48,893 nucleotides of DNA from G001797105 sp964528155 (GCA_964528155.1 CAZGRL010000021.1:1-48893), one strand, 5' to 3'; numbered from the stretch's first letter, positions 8,335 to 17,266 are shown. Notes: generated from the letters alone by a model not told the origin. Program-made: numbers and translations.

Positions 8335-9224
8335 ATGGTGACGGGTGTGGGGTCGGCGCCCGCCGAGGCGACTCGCGCGGCTGAGGGTGTCCTGCAACGA
8401 TTTCCAGTAATCCTGTATTTCCTGATGGCATTTGGGTTCACCTGGCTGGCAGTGTCGCCGATGTTGCTGGCGCGGGCCGGGGTGATCCAGGCGAATTTGC
8501 CGGTTGAGCTCGTTCAAATTGTCGGGGCGCTTGCCGGCCCGACTGTGGCTGGCCTGATCGTCAGCGCCGGCGTTGGCGGCCGGGCGGAGGTAGGCCGGCT
8601 GCTGCACCGGGTGGTCCGATGGCGTGTCGGTCTCATATGGTATGTCGTGCTGCTGTTCGGGCCCTTGCTTGCGCTCACCCTGACCGCAACTGCCTTCTTT
8701 GGAGACTGGTTTCTGCGCGACTTCGTCCGATCACTTTCACTTCTGCCGTCGCAGTATGTGCCGGTGCTCATCCTGGGTGTGATCCTGGGACCGCTGTGGG
8801 AGGAGATTGGGTGGCGCGGCGTCGCTCTGCCTCGGCTTCAGCGCCGATTCGGTCCGCTTGTGGGACGATTATCCTGGGGGCGCTTTGGGCGACCTGGCAT
8901 CTACCGGGGTACATCGGAGGCTGGGTTGGCGCATTCACACTATCTGCGTTTCTGGCGCTGCTCGTCGCCAGCATCGGCTTCTCGGTCGTGATGACGTGGG
9001 TCAACAATCACACCAACGAGAGCCTGCTGATCATGATCCTGCTGCATTCGGCCAGCAACGCGTTGATCGCCTTTGGCGGCCAGTTCTTGCCCGCGATCAT
9101 GACAGACGGCGTTCGCTCGCTGGTGCAGAGCGGTTGGATCCCGGCGATCACCTACGCCGGAGCGGCCATCATCATTGCCCTCGTCACGAGGGGGCGGCTG
9201 GCGTACGCTGGCGAGAAGGTCTGA
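8335..9224 (+). pseudogene. CPBP-family intramembrane metalloprotease, one frameshift
   Basis: The frame starting at the ATG 8335 (AAGGAG at 8321-8326) encodes the first half with several membrane helices and the glutamate motif EEIGWRG. Just after RRFGPLVG the frame must change by one base to continue as TIILGALWATWHLPGY and later LLHSASN, the second and third conserved CPBP motifs (W/FxxxH and HxxxN). Adding one G to the GGG run at 8862-8864 restores a full protein of about 296 aa. All catalytic motifs are intact, so the break is either a sequencing/assembly error or a very recent inactivation. CPBP proteins process prenylated peptides or act in bacteriocin immunity; the target here is unknown. 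Confidence 0.82.
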
Positions 9225-9314
9225 TCGCAGGGGCTGCGTCCGAAGCCAGCCTGTCGCGGTAGAGCAGAGCTGGACTGAATAGACTCGCGCGATTCTGACG
9301 GGAGGTTGTGCCCT

Positions 9315-9812
9315 GTGTCTTCTGAAACCTCGCCACACGACCGATTGTTCTTCGAGCGCGCCATCGACCTGGCCCTGCAGGCCGAAGGCGAAGGCAATCT
9401 GCCGATCGGATGCCTGATCTGTCGCGGCGACACGATCATCGCTGAAGGCCGCAACAACATCTGGATCCCTGAGTTCGCGCCTCACCGACATGCCGAGATG
9501 GAAGCTTTGAAGCGGCTTTCGATGGATGACCGGACGTCAGGAGCCGGGCTCACCCTGTACACAACACTCGAACCCTGCCTGATGTGCGCCGGGGCGATCT
9601 CACTCCACGCGATCGGGCGCGTGCTCTTTGGATCGCTTGACCCGCTCGGCGGCGCGGTCGCAGGCGTGGACCGGCTGCCGCCCTACTTCGCCCAACACCG
9701 AACGAAGGCGCGATGGATCGGCCCGGCGTTCGCCGAAGCTTGCGATCCGCTGTACGCCAGGGTTATGGAATTGATCCGGGAGAGGGACGGGGGATTAGAT
9801 GGCGCTGGGTAG
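9315..9812 (+). CDS. Nucleoside/tRNA-type zinc deaminase (CMP/dCMP deaminase fold)
   Basis: 165 aa from the GTG at 9315, nine bases after GGGAGG; a TTG at 9306 overlaps that ribosome site. The zinc motifs HAEMEAL and EPCLMCAGAI are complete, with the proton-shuttling Glu in HAE. The family includes TadA, guanine deaminase and pyrimidine deaminases. The long C-terminal helix region (FAQHRTKARWIGPAFAEACDPLYARV) resembles small nucleoside deaminases of the guanine/cytosine type more than TadA, but the substrate is uncertain. The gene is monocistronic. Confidence 0.85.
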   Translation: MSSETSPHDRLFFERAIDLALQAEGEGNLPIGCLICRGDTIIAEGRNNIWIPEFAPHRHAEMEALKRLSMDDRTSGAGLTLYTTLEPCLMCAGAISLHAIGRVLFGSLDPLGGAVAGVDRLPPYFAQHRTKARWIGPAFAEACDPLYARVMELIRERDGGLDGAG

Positions 9813-9815
9813 ACG

Positions 9816-9994
9816 GCTCGCAACAGACGGCGGACGATCGACAGCGGACGGGAGACGGCGACCGATGGACGGCGGGCGTCGATGCCCGGAGACCGGTGAT
9901 GGGAGATCGGACTACGGACGGCAGACGATGAACGGTGTCCCGGAGGGGACCGGGGACGGGAGACGGGACGGCGGACGGCAGACCATGGACGATG
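9816..9994. repeat. Degenerate GACGG(C/G)AGAC-type low-complexity repeat
   Basis: About 180 bases consist of imperfect repeats of a unit close to GACGGCAGACGG and GACGGGAGACGG (for example 9830-9870 and 9945-9985). The tract is rich in G and A on the plus strand. It lies between the deaminase and the methyltransferase-like gene. It is open in several frames with biased Arg/Gly/Asp translations, but it shows no protein family and no ribosome site, so it is taken as non-coding. Confidence 0.6.
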
Positions 9995-10061
9995 GACCAA
10001 GTGTGGTCGACGCCGACGAGGAGGTGATTGCGTTCGGCACATCCCATCGAGAGACCAGACG

Positions 10062-10670
10062 ATGGCTTATGCATTGACCGAGGCGCTCATCCGCGCGCTG
10101 GCCATAGGGGCGGGGGTTGTTGCTCTCGTCGCGCCGCTGCTCGTCCTGCAGCGCGCCTCCCACATGGAAACGGTCGACCAGGCCGAAGATAGTCATGCGT
10201 CGGGTCGAGCATGGCGCGCCCTGGCGACGACCGTCGTACTGGTCCTGGTTGGGGTCATCCTCTGGCGGACGGTTCCTCTCGACCTCTCCGGACTCGCCGG
10301 GCTGGGTCTCAGTATATTGGGCGCACTGCTCTACTTCCTTGCGATTGGCCTATACCTGTGGGGTCTTCGAAGCCTCGGACCTGTGTTCGGGGTCTCGTCT
10401 GCCTTCGCTGCGACACTCCCGCCAGATCATGAGATCGTCGAACGAGGCCCGTACCGACTCGTTCGACATCCGATGTACCTTGGTGTGATCCTTGCGGCTG
10501 CGGGCGCCCTGCTGATCTTCCGGACGTGGGCGATGGTCGTGTTCTTCCCACTCTCGTTCGTCGTTCTGGCGCGCGCCCGGCAGGAAGAAGCAGCGCTCGG
10601 GCGCAGGCACGGCCGGGCCTGGGAATCGTATGCAAACAGGGTCGCTGCTTGGGTTCCCAGGCTACGGTGA
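10062..10670 (+). CDS. Isoprenylcysteine carboxyl methyltransferase (ICMT)-like membrane protein
   Basis: 202 aa. There are four or five hydrophobic segments. The C-terminal signature ERGPYRLVRHPMYLG, followed by EEAALGRRHGRAWESYANRV, is the SAM-binding region shared by ICMT, phospholipid methyltransferase and NnrU-like proteins. Bacterial members methylate lipids or small molecules; the substrate here is unknown. It is the first of three genes of this family in the window (with 10986-11702 and 43285-43836). Confidence 0.8.
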   Translation: MAYALTEALIRALAIGAGVVALVAPLLVLQRASHMETVDQAEDSHASGRAWRALATTVVLVLVGVILWRTVPLDLSGLAGLGLSILGALLYFLAIGLYLWGLRSLGPVFGVSSAFAATLPPDHEIVERGPYRLVRHPMYLGVILAAAGALLIFRTWAMVVFFPLSFVVLARARQEEAALGRRHGRAWESYANRVAAWVPRLR

Positions 10671-10985
10671 AGTCAACGTTCGGGTAGGCCCAACCCCACC
10701 GAATCCAGCCGCAAGGGAATACCGTGAGCATGACCGTCTCGAGCCGGCCATGCTGGTGACCCCATTCCGACTCGCCCGGTCTCTCCGCACCCTGGGACTT
10801 TGGCCCGATTCCGTGCGATCTTCCGAGTGAGGGCCACCCGCCGTCAGACCGCCGTCAGGCAATTCTTCGGCCCGGCATTCGAAACCATGCGAGACTTGGT
10901 GTGACCGCGACCAGGGCCGAACCAGATTCTATGGACAGGGTCCTCCGGGCCCCGACTCTGTCTGAGTGGTGGAAGCGAGGCTTCG
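10671..10985. other. Intergenic region, no gene recognised
   Basis: About 315 bases between two ICMT-like genes. Short open frames exist on both strands but none has a ribosome site or a recognisable family. No clear promoter or strong hairpin is seen apart from a GAGG (10977-10980) before the ATG at 10986. Confidence 0.5.
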
Positions 10986-11702
10986 ATGGGAGCTACTCTC
11001 GGGAACAGACCTTCACGCACCGGTCCCGGGCGGGATACGGCCGTTGTCAGGCGAATGATTCAGGTTCTCTTTCAATTTGCCTTGATAGGCGTTCTGCTTT
11101 TCGTCTCCGCAGGAAGACTGGATTGGGGCTGGGCGTGGGCATATCTGGGGGTCAGTGCCGGTGTCCTGGTCTGCAACTCGCTGCTCCTGCCGCCGGAATT
11201 AATCGCCGAGCGCGGCAGAAGTGGCGAAGGCGTCAAGCGTTGGGACAATGTCCTGACCGGGATCAGCATACTGCCCGCGCTGGCAGCTCCCATCATTGCT
11301 GGCCTGGACGAACGGCTGGGGTGGTCGCTGCCTCTGGTCTCAGCGGTTCACTTGGCGGGACTGGGAGCCTTCGGGCTTGGACAGGCATGCTTTAGTTGGG
11401 CCATGGCCTCGAATCCTTTCTTCTCTGCCCGGGTGAGAATTCAGAGCGAACGCGGGCACCAGGTCGTCACGAGAGGTCCGTATCGATTTGTCCGTCACCC
11501 CGGTTACGCTGCTTTCATGATCTTCTCTTTGGCTGCTCCGCTAGCACTGGGATCCATCTGGGCGCTCGTTCCCGCCATGGGGACCGTCTGTCTGCTTGTC
11601 ATCCGGACGGCGCTGGAGGATCGAACCCTGAGGATAGAGCTCGCAGGGTATGAAACCTACGCCGGCCAGGTTCGATACCGACTGATACCCGGATTGTGGT
11701 GA
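10986..11702 (+). CDS. ICMT-like membrane methyltransferase (second copy)
   Basis: 238 aa from the ATG at 10986 (GAGG five bases upstream); the first membrane helix begins near residue 28, so the ATG at 11055 is an alternative start. The fold has five hydrophobic segments and the family signature TRGPYRFVRHPGYAAF, then RTALEDRTLRIELAGYETYAGQV at the C-terminus. Compared with the 10062 gene it has the longer N-terminal region typical of one bacterial ICMT subgroup. The substrate is unknown. It ends 22 bases from the end of the convergent DUF3048 gene. Confidence 0.8.
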   Translation: MGATLGNRPSRTGPGRDTAVVRRMIQVLFQFALIGVLLFVSAGRLDWGWAWAYLGVSAGVLVCNSLLLPPELIAERGRSGEGVKRWDNVLTGISILPALAAPIIAGLDERLGWSLPLVSAVHLAGLGAFGLGQACFSWAMASNPFFSARVRIQSERGHQVVTRGPYRFVRHPGYAAFMIFSLAAPLALGSIWALVPAMGTVCLLVIRTALEDRTLRIELAGYETYAGQVRYRLIPGLW

Positions 11703-11724
11703 AGCTTGCTGCTGGACCTGCCGG

Positions 11725-13029
11725 CTACTGCGGTGCCGGTTCTCCCGGGGTTGGGGTGAAGGTCGGAACGCGTGTCTTGTAGGGTGGCGGCGGGGGATGG
11801 GTGGGGATGGGCGGGCTGTGGAATCTGGCGATTCGCTTCTCCCCGTCCCAGGTTGACTCGTAGCTGACGACCTCGAAGTATGTGTTCCCCGGTTTGAAGG
11901 CGACCGGCTTTCCCGAGTCGTCCGTGAAGGTCAGGTTCGACTTCAGCGAGGACCAGGTCACGTCGTACATCTTCCCATCGCGAAACAAGATGCCGTGGCG
12001 TTTGGGGACATAGTCCAGCTCGATCCCCACGATGGTCGTCGCGTAATTCTCGAAGGTGTGACGAGCGAACATGATGACGACGTTGTCGGCGGAGAGCCGC
12101 GACCCGGTCAGGCGATCAACCGACGGGACGAGCTGTCCGGTTCCATCCGCCATATCCTGCGACCGCAGATACTTGCCCGTCGAAGAGTCGTAGGTCCATT
12201 CGATCTGATCGTACAGGTTATAGATGAGCGAAATCGACGGGGCGGGCTGTCCCCCGAGGGGAGGACGGTCGGCGAAAACAAGGCCGGCATAGTCGTCCGG
12301 CTCAGCTGTCGGGACATCCAGCGCGTCGAGTTCGGCCATGCTCAGCGTGGCGCTGTTCACGTCCTGGGTGTCCGAGGCGTACACGACAATGATGTCCGTC
12401 AGTTGTTCGGCCACCCGGGGCGAAGCCGAACGGATGAACAATAAGCCGCCGGGGAAGAAGTCCTTGATCTGTTCGTAGCCGACGCGCCCGGATCGCACCG
12501 GGCCGATGATGGTCGAGTCCACGTCGAGATACGGGTGGGAGGCCAGGAATCGTCTGAAACGATCCATGTAGTCTCCGTAAAAGACCGCCAGGAAGCGTGT
12601 CATCCCTTGACTGATCGAGGTTTCCCAAATCTGATCGGCGAAGGACAGGCCGGCCTGCGGGCGAGCTGACGGTGGGAACTCGGTGATCGAGACCAGCAGC
12701 GGCACCCGGTACAGGGACTGGACATCCCCGATGGCGAGGCCGGTCAGCGGGTTGAAGCCCTCGAGGTATTCGGGACCGATGACGGACGGCGTGGGATCGG
12801 TCGTCGGTGTGGGCGTGGGAGAAGGGGAAGTAATTGGTGTGGCGCTGGCGGGCGGAGGCGGGGGTGTGTGCGAAGGCGACGGCGTCGTGGCCACAGCCGT
12901 CACGGAGACGATGGGAGGCTGGGAGGCGGGACCGCTCGCGCCGGCCGAGGTAGTGGAGCATCCGGGCACGACCAGAGCGGACAGCCATGCGATGAGGAGG
13001 AGGGGGAACCAGCTGCCAAGGTCGCGCAA
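11725..13029 (-). CDS. DUF3048 (YerB-like) lipoprotein
   Basis: 434 aa from a TTG at 13029. No ATG or GTG gives an intact signal peptide, while AGGAG lies nine bases before the TTG. The N-terminus is a lipoprotein signal (hydrophobic run, then VVPGC), followed by a Pro/Thr/Ser-rich linker to about residue 85. The DUF3048 domain starts at GFNPLTGLAI and includes ARPQAGLSFADQIWE, GPVRSGR and, near the end, GNTYFEVVS. It is predicted to sit on the outer face of the membrane. DUF3048 proteins are widespread in Chloroflexota and Firmicutes; no activity is firmly established. The tail is again Pro/Thr-rich. Confidence 0.85.
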   Translation of the reverse strand: MRDLGSWFPLLLIAWLSALVVPGCSTTSAGASGPASQPPIVSVTAVATTPSPSHTPPPPPASATPITSPSPTPTPTTDPTPSVIGPEYLEGFNPLTGLAIGDVQSLYRVPLLVSITEFPPSARPQAGLSFADQIWETSISQGMTRFLAVFYGDYMDRFRRFLASHPYLDVDSTIIGPVRSGRVGYEQIKDFFPGGLLFIRSASPRVAEQLTDIIVVYASDTQDVNSATLSMAELDALDVPTAEPDDYAGLVFADRPPLGGQPAPSISLIYNLYDQIEWTYDSSTGKYLRSQDMADGTGQLVPSVDRLTGSRLSADNVVIMFARHTFENYATTIVGIELDYVPKRHGILFRDGKMYDVTWSSLKSNLTFTDDSGKPVAFKPGNTYFEVVSYESTWDGEKRIARFHSPPIPTHPPPPPYKTRVPTFTPTPGEPAPQ

Positions 13030-13177
13030 TTACATCAGCTCCTGTCATCGCCTCACCGGGATGTCGAGGGTGGGGCGGGTCCAGCGGAGGACACCGAATT
13101 CTATCTTCCCGCGCCCGGGGGGTCAATTCTCAACCGCGGTGGCCATGTGCGTCCAAGCCTATAGGCATGTGTGCTGT

Positions 13178-13225
13178 GTGGGGGGCGAAGGGGGGAAATT
13201 GCGTTTTCCCCCCTTCGCCCCCCAC
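13178..13225. repeat. Perfect 21-bp inverted repeat (hairpin)
   Basis: Bases 13178-13198 pair perfectly with 13205-13225 around a 6-base loop. The arms are purine-rich and pyrimidine-rich (GTGGGGGGCGAAGGGGGG and its complement). It lies between the start of the DUF3048 gene and the GntR gene, next to the dispersed repeat at 13238-13286, and may be part of the same mobile or REP-like element. Confidence 0.75.
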
Positions 13226-13237
13226 GCCCCCTTTCCG

Positions 13238-13286
13238 CAAATGGCCGTTGACGGAGTCTTCCCCTGAGGACGACCTCGGCCATCCC
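13238..13286 (-). repeat. Dispersed 49-bp repeat, copy A
   Basis: On the minus strand this matches 47590-47638 at 44 of 49 positions. Both copies begin GGGATGGCCGAGGTCGT and end CAACGGCCATTTG, so the ends ATGGCCG and CGGCCAT can pair as a hairpin. The two copies lie in opposite orientations, in intergenic DNA, 34 kb apart. Confidence 0.75.
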
Positions 13287-13538
13287 TTCTTGGAACTTGG
13301 CTTCGGACATTGAGGCAGGCGGATTCCAGTGAAGCCGTCATGGCGTTGCCGTGTTCGGGCTCCAAAAAGGAGCGGCCGAGTGGACGCGCTGGGTCTCATG
13401 CCACCGACGGCCGCTTTCCGGGGTAGGGGCTTCATGTGGAGAAGTGGGCGGGATGCAAGGCGCGCCCCGATGCCCCTTGGCAGCATGATGAAACAAGCTC
13501 GTCGCAACATTCTGGCTCAAGTGCTGTCACGTATTTGC

Positions 13539-13592
13539 TTGACAACAAGACAAAGTCGATCTACGATAACAGTGATCATACCACCATACCAC
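13539..13592 (+). promoter_or_regulatory. Promoter and tandem operator of the catabolic operon
   Basis: TTGACA (13539-13544), a 17-base spacer and TACGAT (13562-13567) form a sigma-70-type promoter. Two directly repeated units CATACCAC (13577-13584 and 13585-13592) start nine bases after the -10 box, where a repressor would block transcription. The first gene downstream encodes a FadR-type GntR regulator, the obvious candidate to bind here. Confidence 0.65.
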
Positions 13593-13632
13593 TACACCAA
13601 TTCGCTCACATAGGAACGGCTCTTGGCCTCTG

Positions 13633-14352
13633 GTGTACACCCCAATCCAATCTCCGCGGCTCTACGAGAAGATCGTCGAGCAGATCGAAACCCTAATCCT
13701 CAACGGCGAACTCACGCCCGGTGAGCAGCTTCCGGCCGAACGCGAGCTGGCAGAGCAATTCGGCGTAAGCCGGACCGCCGTTCGCGAAGCCATCAAAGCC
13801 CTTCGTGAGAAGGGCATGGTGGACATCCTCGCCGGTCGCGGGACCTTCATCACCGAGCGCACTTCACAGACGATGCGTCATTCTTTCGGCCGGATCCTGC
13901 GCCTCAGCCAGGGCGACGGCGCCGGAGACCTGGTTGCGGTTCGAGAGCTGCTCGAACCGGAGATCGCCTATCTGGCAGCCCAGCGCGCCGGTGAGGACCA
14001 CATTCAAGCGATGCGCAAGGCGGTCGAGGCGATGGACGCCGCCATGGATTCACCTGAGGGGTTCATCGAGGCCGATCTCGATTTCCATCTGGCGTTGGCC
14101 GAGGGCACAGGAAACACACTCATCCCCTTCTTGATCGACCCGATCGTCGGTCTGTTGCGCGAGCAGCGCACCCGAATCTTCAACGTCCCCGGCGGACCGG
14201 CGAGGGGCCAGCTACACCACAAACGGATCCTGGCAGCAGTCACAAATCGCGACCCGGAGGCGGCTCGCCAGGCAATGCGCGATCACCTCAAACAGGTTCG
14301 CGAAGACAGCGACGCCTCGAAATCCGAGGTCGAAGGAAGGAAGGACGGATGA
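13633..14352 (+). CDS. GntR-family transcriptional regulator, FadR/FCD subfamily
   Basis: 239 aa from the GTG at 13633. Residues about 8-75 form the GntR winged helix (LYEKIVEQIETLILNGEL, LPAERELAEQFGVSRTAVRE, then GRGTFI). Residues about 95-220 form an all-helical FCD ligand-binding domain (VRELLEPEIAYLAAQRA, ADLDFHLALAEGTGN, HHKRILAAV) with the Asp and His residues that bind metal and an organic acid in this subfamily. It is the first gene of the operon and its stop overlaps the next start (ATGA), so it very likely controls the pathway in response to a carboxylic acid intermediate. An AGGAA lies rather far upstream, so the exact start is uncertain. Confidence 0.9.
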   Translation: MYTPIQSPRLYEKIVEQIETLILNGELTPGEQLPAERELAEQFGVSRTAVREAIKALREKGMVDILAGRGTFITERTSQTMRHSFGRILRLSQGDGAGDLVAVRELLEPEIAYLAAQRAGEDHIQAMRKAVEAMDAAMDSPEGFIEADLDFHLALAEGTGNTLIPFLIDPIVGLLREQRTRIFNVPGGPARGQLHHKRILAAVTNRDPEAARQAMRDHLKQVREDSDASKSEVEGRKDG

Positions 14353-15230
14353 CACAGCTCGGCTATGTGGGCCTGGGCGTGATGGGAGGCAGGATGGCCA
14401 AGCGTTTGATCGACGCTGGCTATCCGGTCATCGGCCACAACCGCACGCGATCGAAGGCGGAGTGGCTTATCGAAGCCGGGATGGAGTGGGCGGACACGCC
14501 GCGCCAGGTCGCCGAAGCCTCCGAGTTGGTATTCAGCATGGTGACCAACACTCAGGCCGTCATCTCGATCACACAGGGTCAGGACGGGATCCTGGCCGGC
14601 CTGGCTCCAGGGAAGATCTACATCGACATGAGTACGGCCAGTCCGTCCAACAGCCGGGCTTTGGCCGAGAAAGTCGCTGCGAGCGGCGCGTCGATGCTCG
14701 ACGCCCCGGTGTCGGGCAGTGTCTCGACGCTCGAGGAGGGCAAGCTGTCGATCATGGTCGGCGGAGAGCGAGCGACATTCGAGCAGGCCCTCCCGGTGCT
14801 CCTCGACATCGGCCCCAAAGTGACGCACGTCGGCGCCAACGGAATGGCGGTGGCGATGAAGATCGCCAGCAACCTCAGCCTGGCCGTCCAGATGTTGGCT
14901 TTCTGTGAGGGGGTCTTGCTGGCGGAGAAGAGTGGGATCAAGCGCGAAACGGCCGTCGAAGTTCTGTTGAACAGCGTCGCCGGCTCACCGATGCTCAAGT
15001 ATCGCGGACCGTTCGTGCTTGGAATGCCGGAAGAGGCCTGGTTCAACGTCAATATGATGCAGAAGGACGCCCTCCTGGCCCTCGAGATGGGCCGTGAGCT
15101 CAACGTCCCGTTGCCCACGACGGCCGTCACCAACGAGTTACTGACCGCGGCCCGTGGTATGGGCCTCGATCAGAAGGATTTCGCCATCCTGTTCCGTGTC
15201 CTGGCGGAGATGTCAGGGGTTGAAGCGTGA
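14349..15230 (+). CDS. 3-hydroxyisobutyrate-dehydrogenase-like NAD(P) oxidoreductase
   Basis: 293 aa. The N-terminus is a Rossmann fold (GYVGLGVMGGRMAKRLIDAG) with HNRTRSKA after the second strand, suggesting NADP preference. The substrate-binding motif DAPVSGSVSTLEEGKLSIMVGG and the catalytic-lysine helix (AMKIASNLSLAVQML) are typical of beta-hydroxyacid dehydrogenases (HIBADH, GarR, GlxR). It would oxidise a 3-hydroxy acid to a semialdehyde, or reduce tartronate semialdehyde. The start overlaps the regulator stop by 4 nt and E1 alpha follows 9 bases after the stop. Together with the aldehyde dehydrogenase at 19966 it could form a hydroxyacid-to-semialdehyde-to-acid step. Confidence 0.88.
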   Translation: MTQLGYVGLGVMGGRMAKRLIDAGYPVIGHNRTRSKAEWLIEAGMEWADTPRQVAEASELVFSMVTNTQAVISITQGQDGILAGLAPGKIYIDMSTASPSNSRALAEKVAASGASMLDAPVSGSVSTLEEGKLSIMVGGERATFEQALPVLLDIGPKVTHVGANGMAVAMKIASNLSLAVQMLAFCEGVLLAEKSGIKRETAVEVLLNSVAGSPMLKYRGPFVLGMPEEAWFNVNMMQKDALLALEMGRELNVPLPTTAVTNELLTAARGMGLDQKDFAILFRVLAEMSGVEA

Positions 15231-15239
15231 GAGGGCGTC

Positions 15240-16253
15240 ATGGCCGATCCTGATCCGAACCTCTCGGTCGCGGATGCCATTGAAGTGACCGACCTTGGCC
15301 TCGAACAGTGGCTGCATATGTACGAACAGATGGCGCGCATTCGAGCCTTCGAGACACAGGTCAACCAGCTGTACATGTCGGCCAAGATGCCTGGCCTGGC
15401 ACACCTTTACACCGGCCAAGAAGCGGTCGCCGTCGGTGTGTGTGAAGCCCTGACGAAGGAAGACTACATCACCAGCACCCATCGCGGGCACGGTCACTGC
15501 ATCGCCAAGGGGGCCTCGACGGACAGGATGTTCGCCGAGCTCCTGGGACGCGCCCCGGGCTATTGTCGCGGTAAAGGCGGCTCGATGCACATCGCCGATC
15601 AGGAAACGGGTAACCTGGGCGCCAACGCGATCGTCGGTGGCAGTGCAGGGATCGCCACCGGGGCGGCGCTGTCAAGCAAGAAGCTCGGGAACGGACGTGT
15701 GGCCGTTTGCTTCTTCGGCGAGGGCGCGTTGGGACAGGGATTGCTGTATGAAGTCATGAACATGGCTTCCCTGTGGAAGCTTCCCGTAGTGTATGTGTGC
15801 GAAAACAACCTGTACAACGAGTACACCCGATTCGATGAGACCACGGCGGGAAAGTTGATGGCCCGGCCCGCAGCGTTCGACATGCAGGCCGAGAGAGTCG
15901 ACGGGCAGGATATCCGCCAGGTCTACGGGACAGCCCGGCGTCTGGTGAACCGCGCCCGCCGTGGAGAAGGGCCGGCGTTCCTCTTGTGTGATACGTACCG
16001 CTACCTCGGGCATCATGTCGGTGACATCGATCGAACTTACTACCGCTCCAAGGAAGAAGAACAAACCTGGCGGACGGAGCGGGATCCCCTCAACTTGCTT
16101 CGGAACTGGTCGCTCTCACAGGAACAGGCCACTCAAGCGATGTTCGATCAGATCGAGCGTGAGGTGCAAGACGAGACCTCGGCGGCCGTTCAATTTGCGC
16201 TCGAGGCTCCGTTCCCTGACGAGAGTGAAGTCACACAGCATGTCTATGCCTGA
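15240..16253 (+). CDS. 2-oxoacid/acetoin dehydrogenase E1 component, alpha subunit
   Basis: 337 aa, the usual length for a thiamine-diphosphate E1 alpha of the acetoin/pyruvate-dehydrogenase type. Visible motifs are GLAHLYTGQEAVAVG, the phosphorylation-loop region CRGKGGSMHIAD, and the TPP site GEGALGQG followed about 26 residues later by ENNLYNEYT. It pairs with E1 beta, whose gene overlaps this one by 14 nt. The sequence resembles AcoA and pyruvate dehydrogenase more than branched-chain E1, but the substrate cannot be fixed from sequence. Cytoplasmic. Confidence 0.92.
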   Translation: MADPDPNLSVADAIEVTDLGLEQWLHMYEQMARIRAFETQVNQLYMSAKMPGLAHLYTGQEAVAVGVCEALTKEDYITSTHRGHGHCIAKGASTDRMFAELLGRAPGYCRGKGGSMHIADQETGNLGANAIVGGSAGIATGAALSSKKLGNGRVAVCFFGEGALGQGLLYEVMNMASLWKLPVVYVCENNLYNEYTRFDETTAGKLMARPAAFDMQAERVDGQDIRQVYGTARRLVNRARRGEGPAFLLCDTYRYLGHHVGDIDRTYYRSKEEEQTWRTERDPLNLLRNWSLSQEQATQAMFDQIEREVQDETSAAVQFALEAPFPDESEVTQHVYA

Positions 16254-17253
16254 GATTGCCTCCCGGACCGTCACCCGAGATCTGACCCTGGCCCAGGCGA
16301 TCAACGAGGCCCTGGCGGAGGAGATGCGCCGAGACCCCAACGTCTTCATCATCGGGGAAGACGTGGCTGAAGCCGGAACGCCGTTCAAGGTCTTGAAGGG
16401 TCTGGTTGAGGAGTTTGGTGCGGAGCGTGTGGTCGACTCGCCGATCTCGGAAGCCGGGATCACCGGCATCGGTCTGGGAGCGGCCATGACCGGAATGCGT
16501 CCGGTTGTGGACATCATGTTCGGCGATTTCATGACCCTGGCGATGGATCAGACTGTCAATCAGGCTGCCAAGGTTCACTACATGTCCGGCGGGAAGCTGA
16601 AGGCGCCGATGGTCATCCGCACCACGCTCGGCGCCACTCGCCGCTCCGCCGCGCAGCACAGCCAGAGCCTACACGCCTGGTTCGGCCACGTGCCGGGGCT
16701 GAAGGTCGCCCTTCCGGCGACTCCGTATGACGCCAAGGGTTTGCTCAAGACCGCCATTCGCGACGATAACCCGGTCTTGTTCTTCGAAGACAAGCTGATG
16801 TATCAGACGAAAGGGCCTGTCCCGACCGAGGAATACACGCTTCCGTTCGGCGTCGCCGATATCAAGCGCGAGGGGTCGGACGTCACGTTGGTGGCGACGA
16901 GCAGCATGGTCTACGTGGCTCTCGAGGCGGCTGAGATGCTGGCCGAAGAAGGCCTGAGCGCCGAGGTCGTCGATCCGCGCACCCTATACCCCCTGGACAA
17001 AGAAGCGCTGATCGAATCTGCCAAGAAGACCGGGCATGCGATCGTGATCGATGAGGGCTATGAGCGCTACGGCGCCACGGCCGAGCTGGCCTCGGTCATC
17101 GCCGAAGGAGCTTTCTATCATCTGGACGCGCCGGTGAAACGAATGGGAGCCATGGATGTGCCCATCCCGTTTTCTCCGGCGCTGGAAGATTTGACCGTAG
17201 CCACAGGCGCCAGCGTGGCCGCGGCCGCCAGAGCCCTGTGCGGCAGGGCCTGA
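16240..17253 (+). CDS. 2-oxoacid/acetoin dehydrogenase E1 component, beta subunit
   Basis: 337 aa from the ATG at 16240 (another ATG follows two codons later). Motifs: LAQAINEALAEEMRRDPNV, GEDVAEAGTPFKVLKGL, VVDSPISEAGITGIGLGAA, FGDFMTLAMDQTVNQAAK, and the C-terminal transketolase domain with VDPRTLYPLDKE. These are the standard marks of AcoB/PdhB proteins. The start codon lies inside the end of E1 alpha, as is common in these operons. Next comes an M24-family gene rather than E2, an unusual insertion. Confidence 0.92.
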   Translation: MSMPEIASRTVTRDLTLAQAINEALAEEMRRDPNVFIIGEDVAEAGTPFKVLKGLVEEFGAERVVDSPISEAGITGIGLGAAMTGMRPVVDIMFGDFMTLAMDQTVNQAAKVHYMSGGKLKAPMVIRTTLGATRRSAAQHSQSLHAWFGHVPGLKVALPATPYDAKGLLKTAIRDDNPVLFFEDKLMYQTKGPVPTEEYTLPFGVADIKREGSDVTLVATSSMVYVALEAAEMLAEEGLSAEVVDPRTLYPLDKEALIESAKKTGHAIVIDEGYERYGATAELASVIAEGAFYHLDAPVKRMGAMDVPIPFSPALEDLTVATGASVAAAARALCGRA

Positions 17254-17266
17254 AAGGAAGGACGAA

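Noticed and set aside
9799..10077. Arg/Gly-rich open frames in the GACGG repeat tract
   Set aside because: Open frames arise from the repeat itself in several frames; the translation is low-complexity and no start site is supported.
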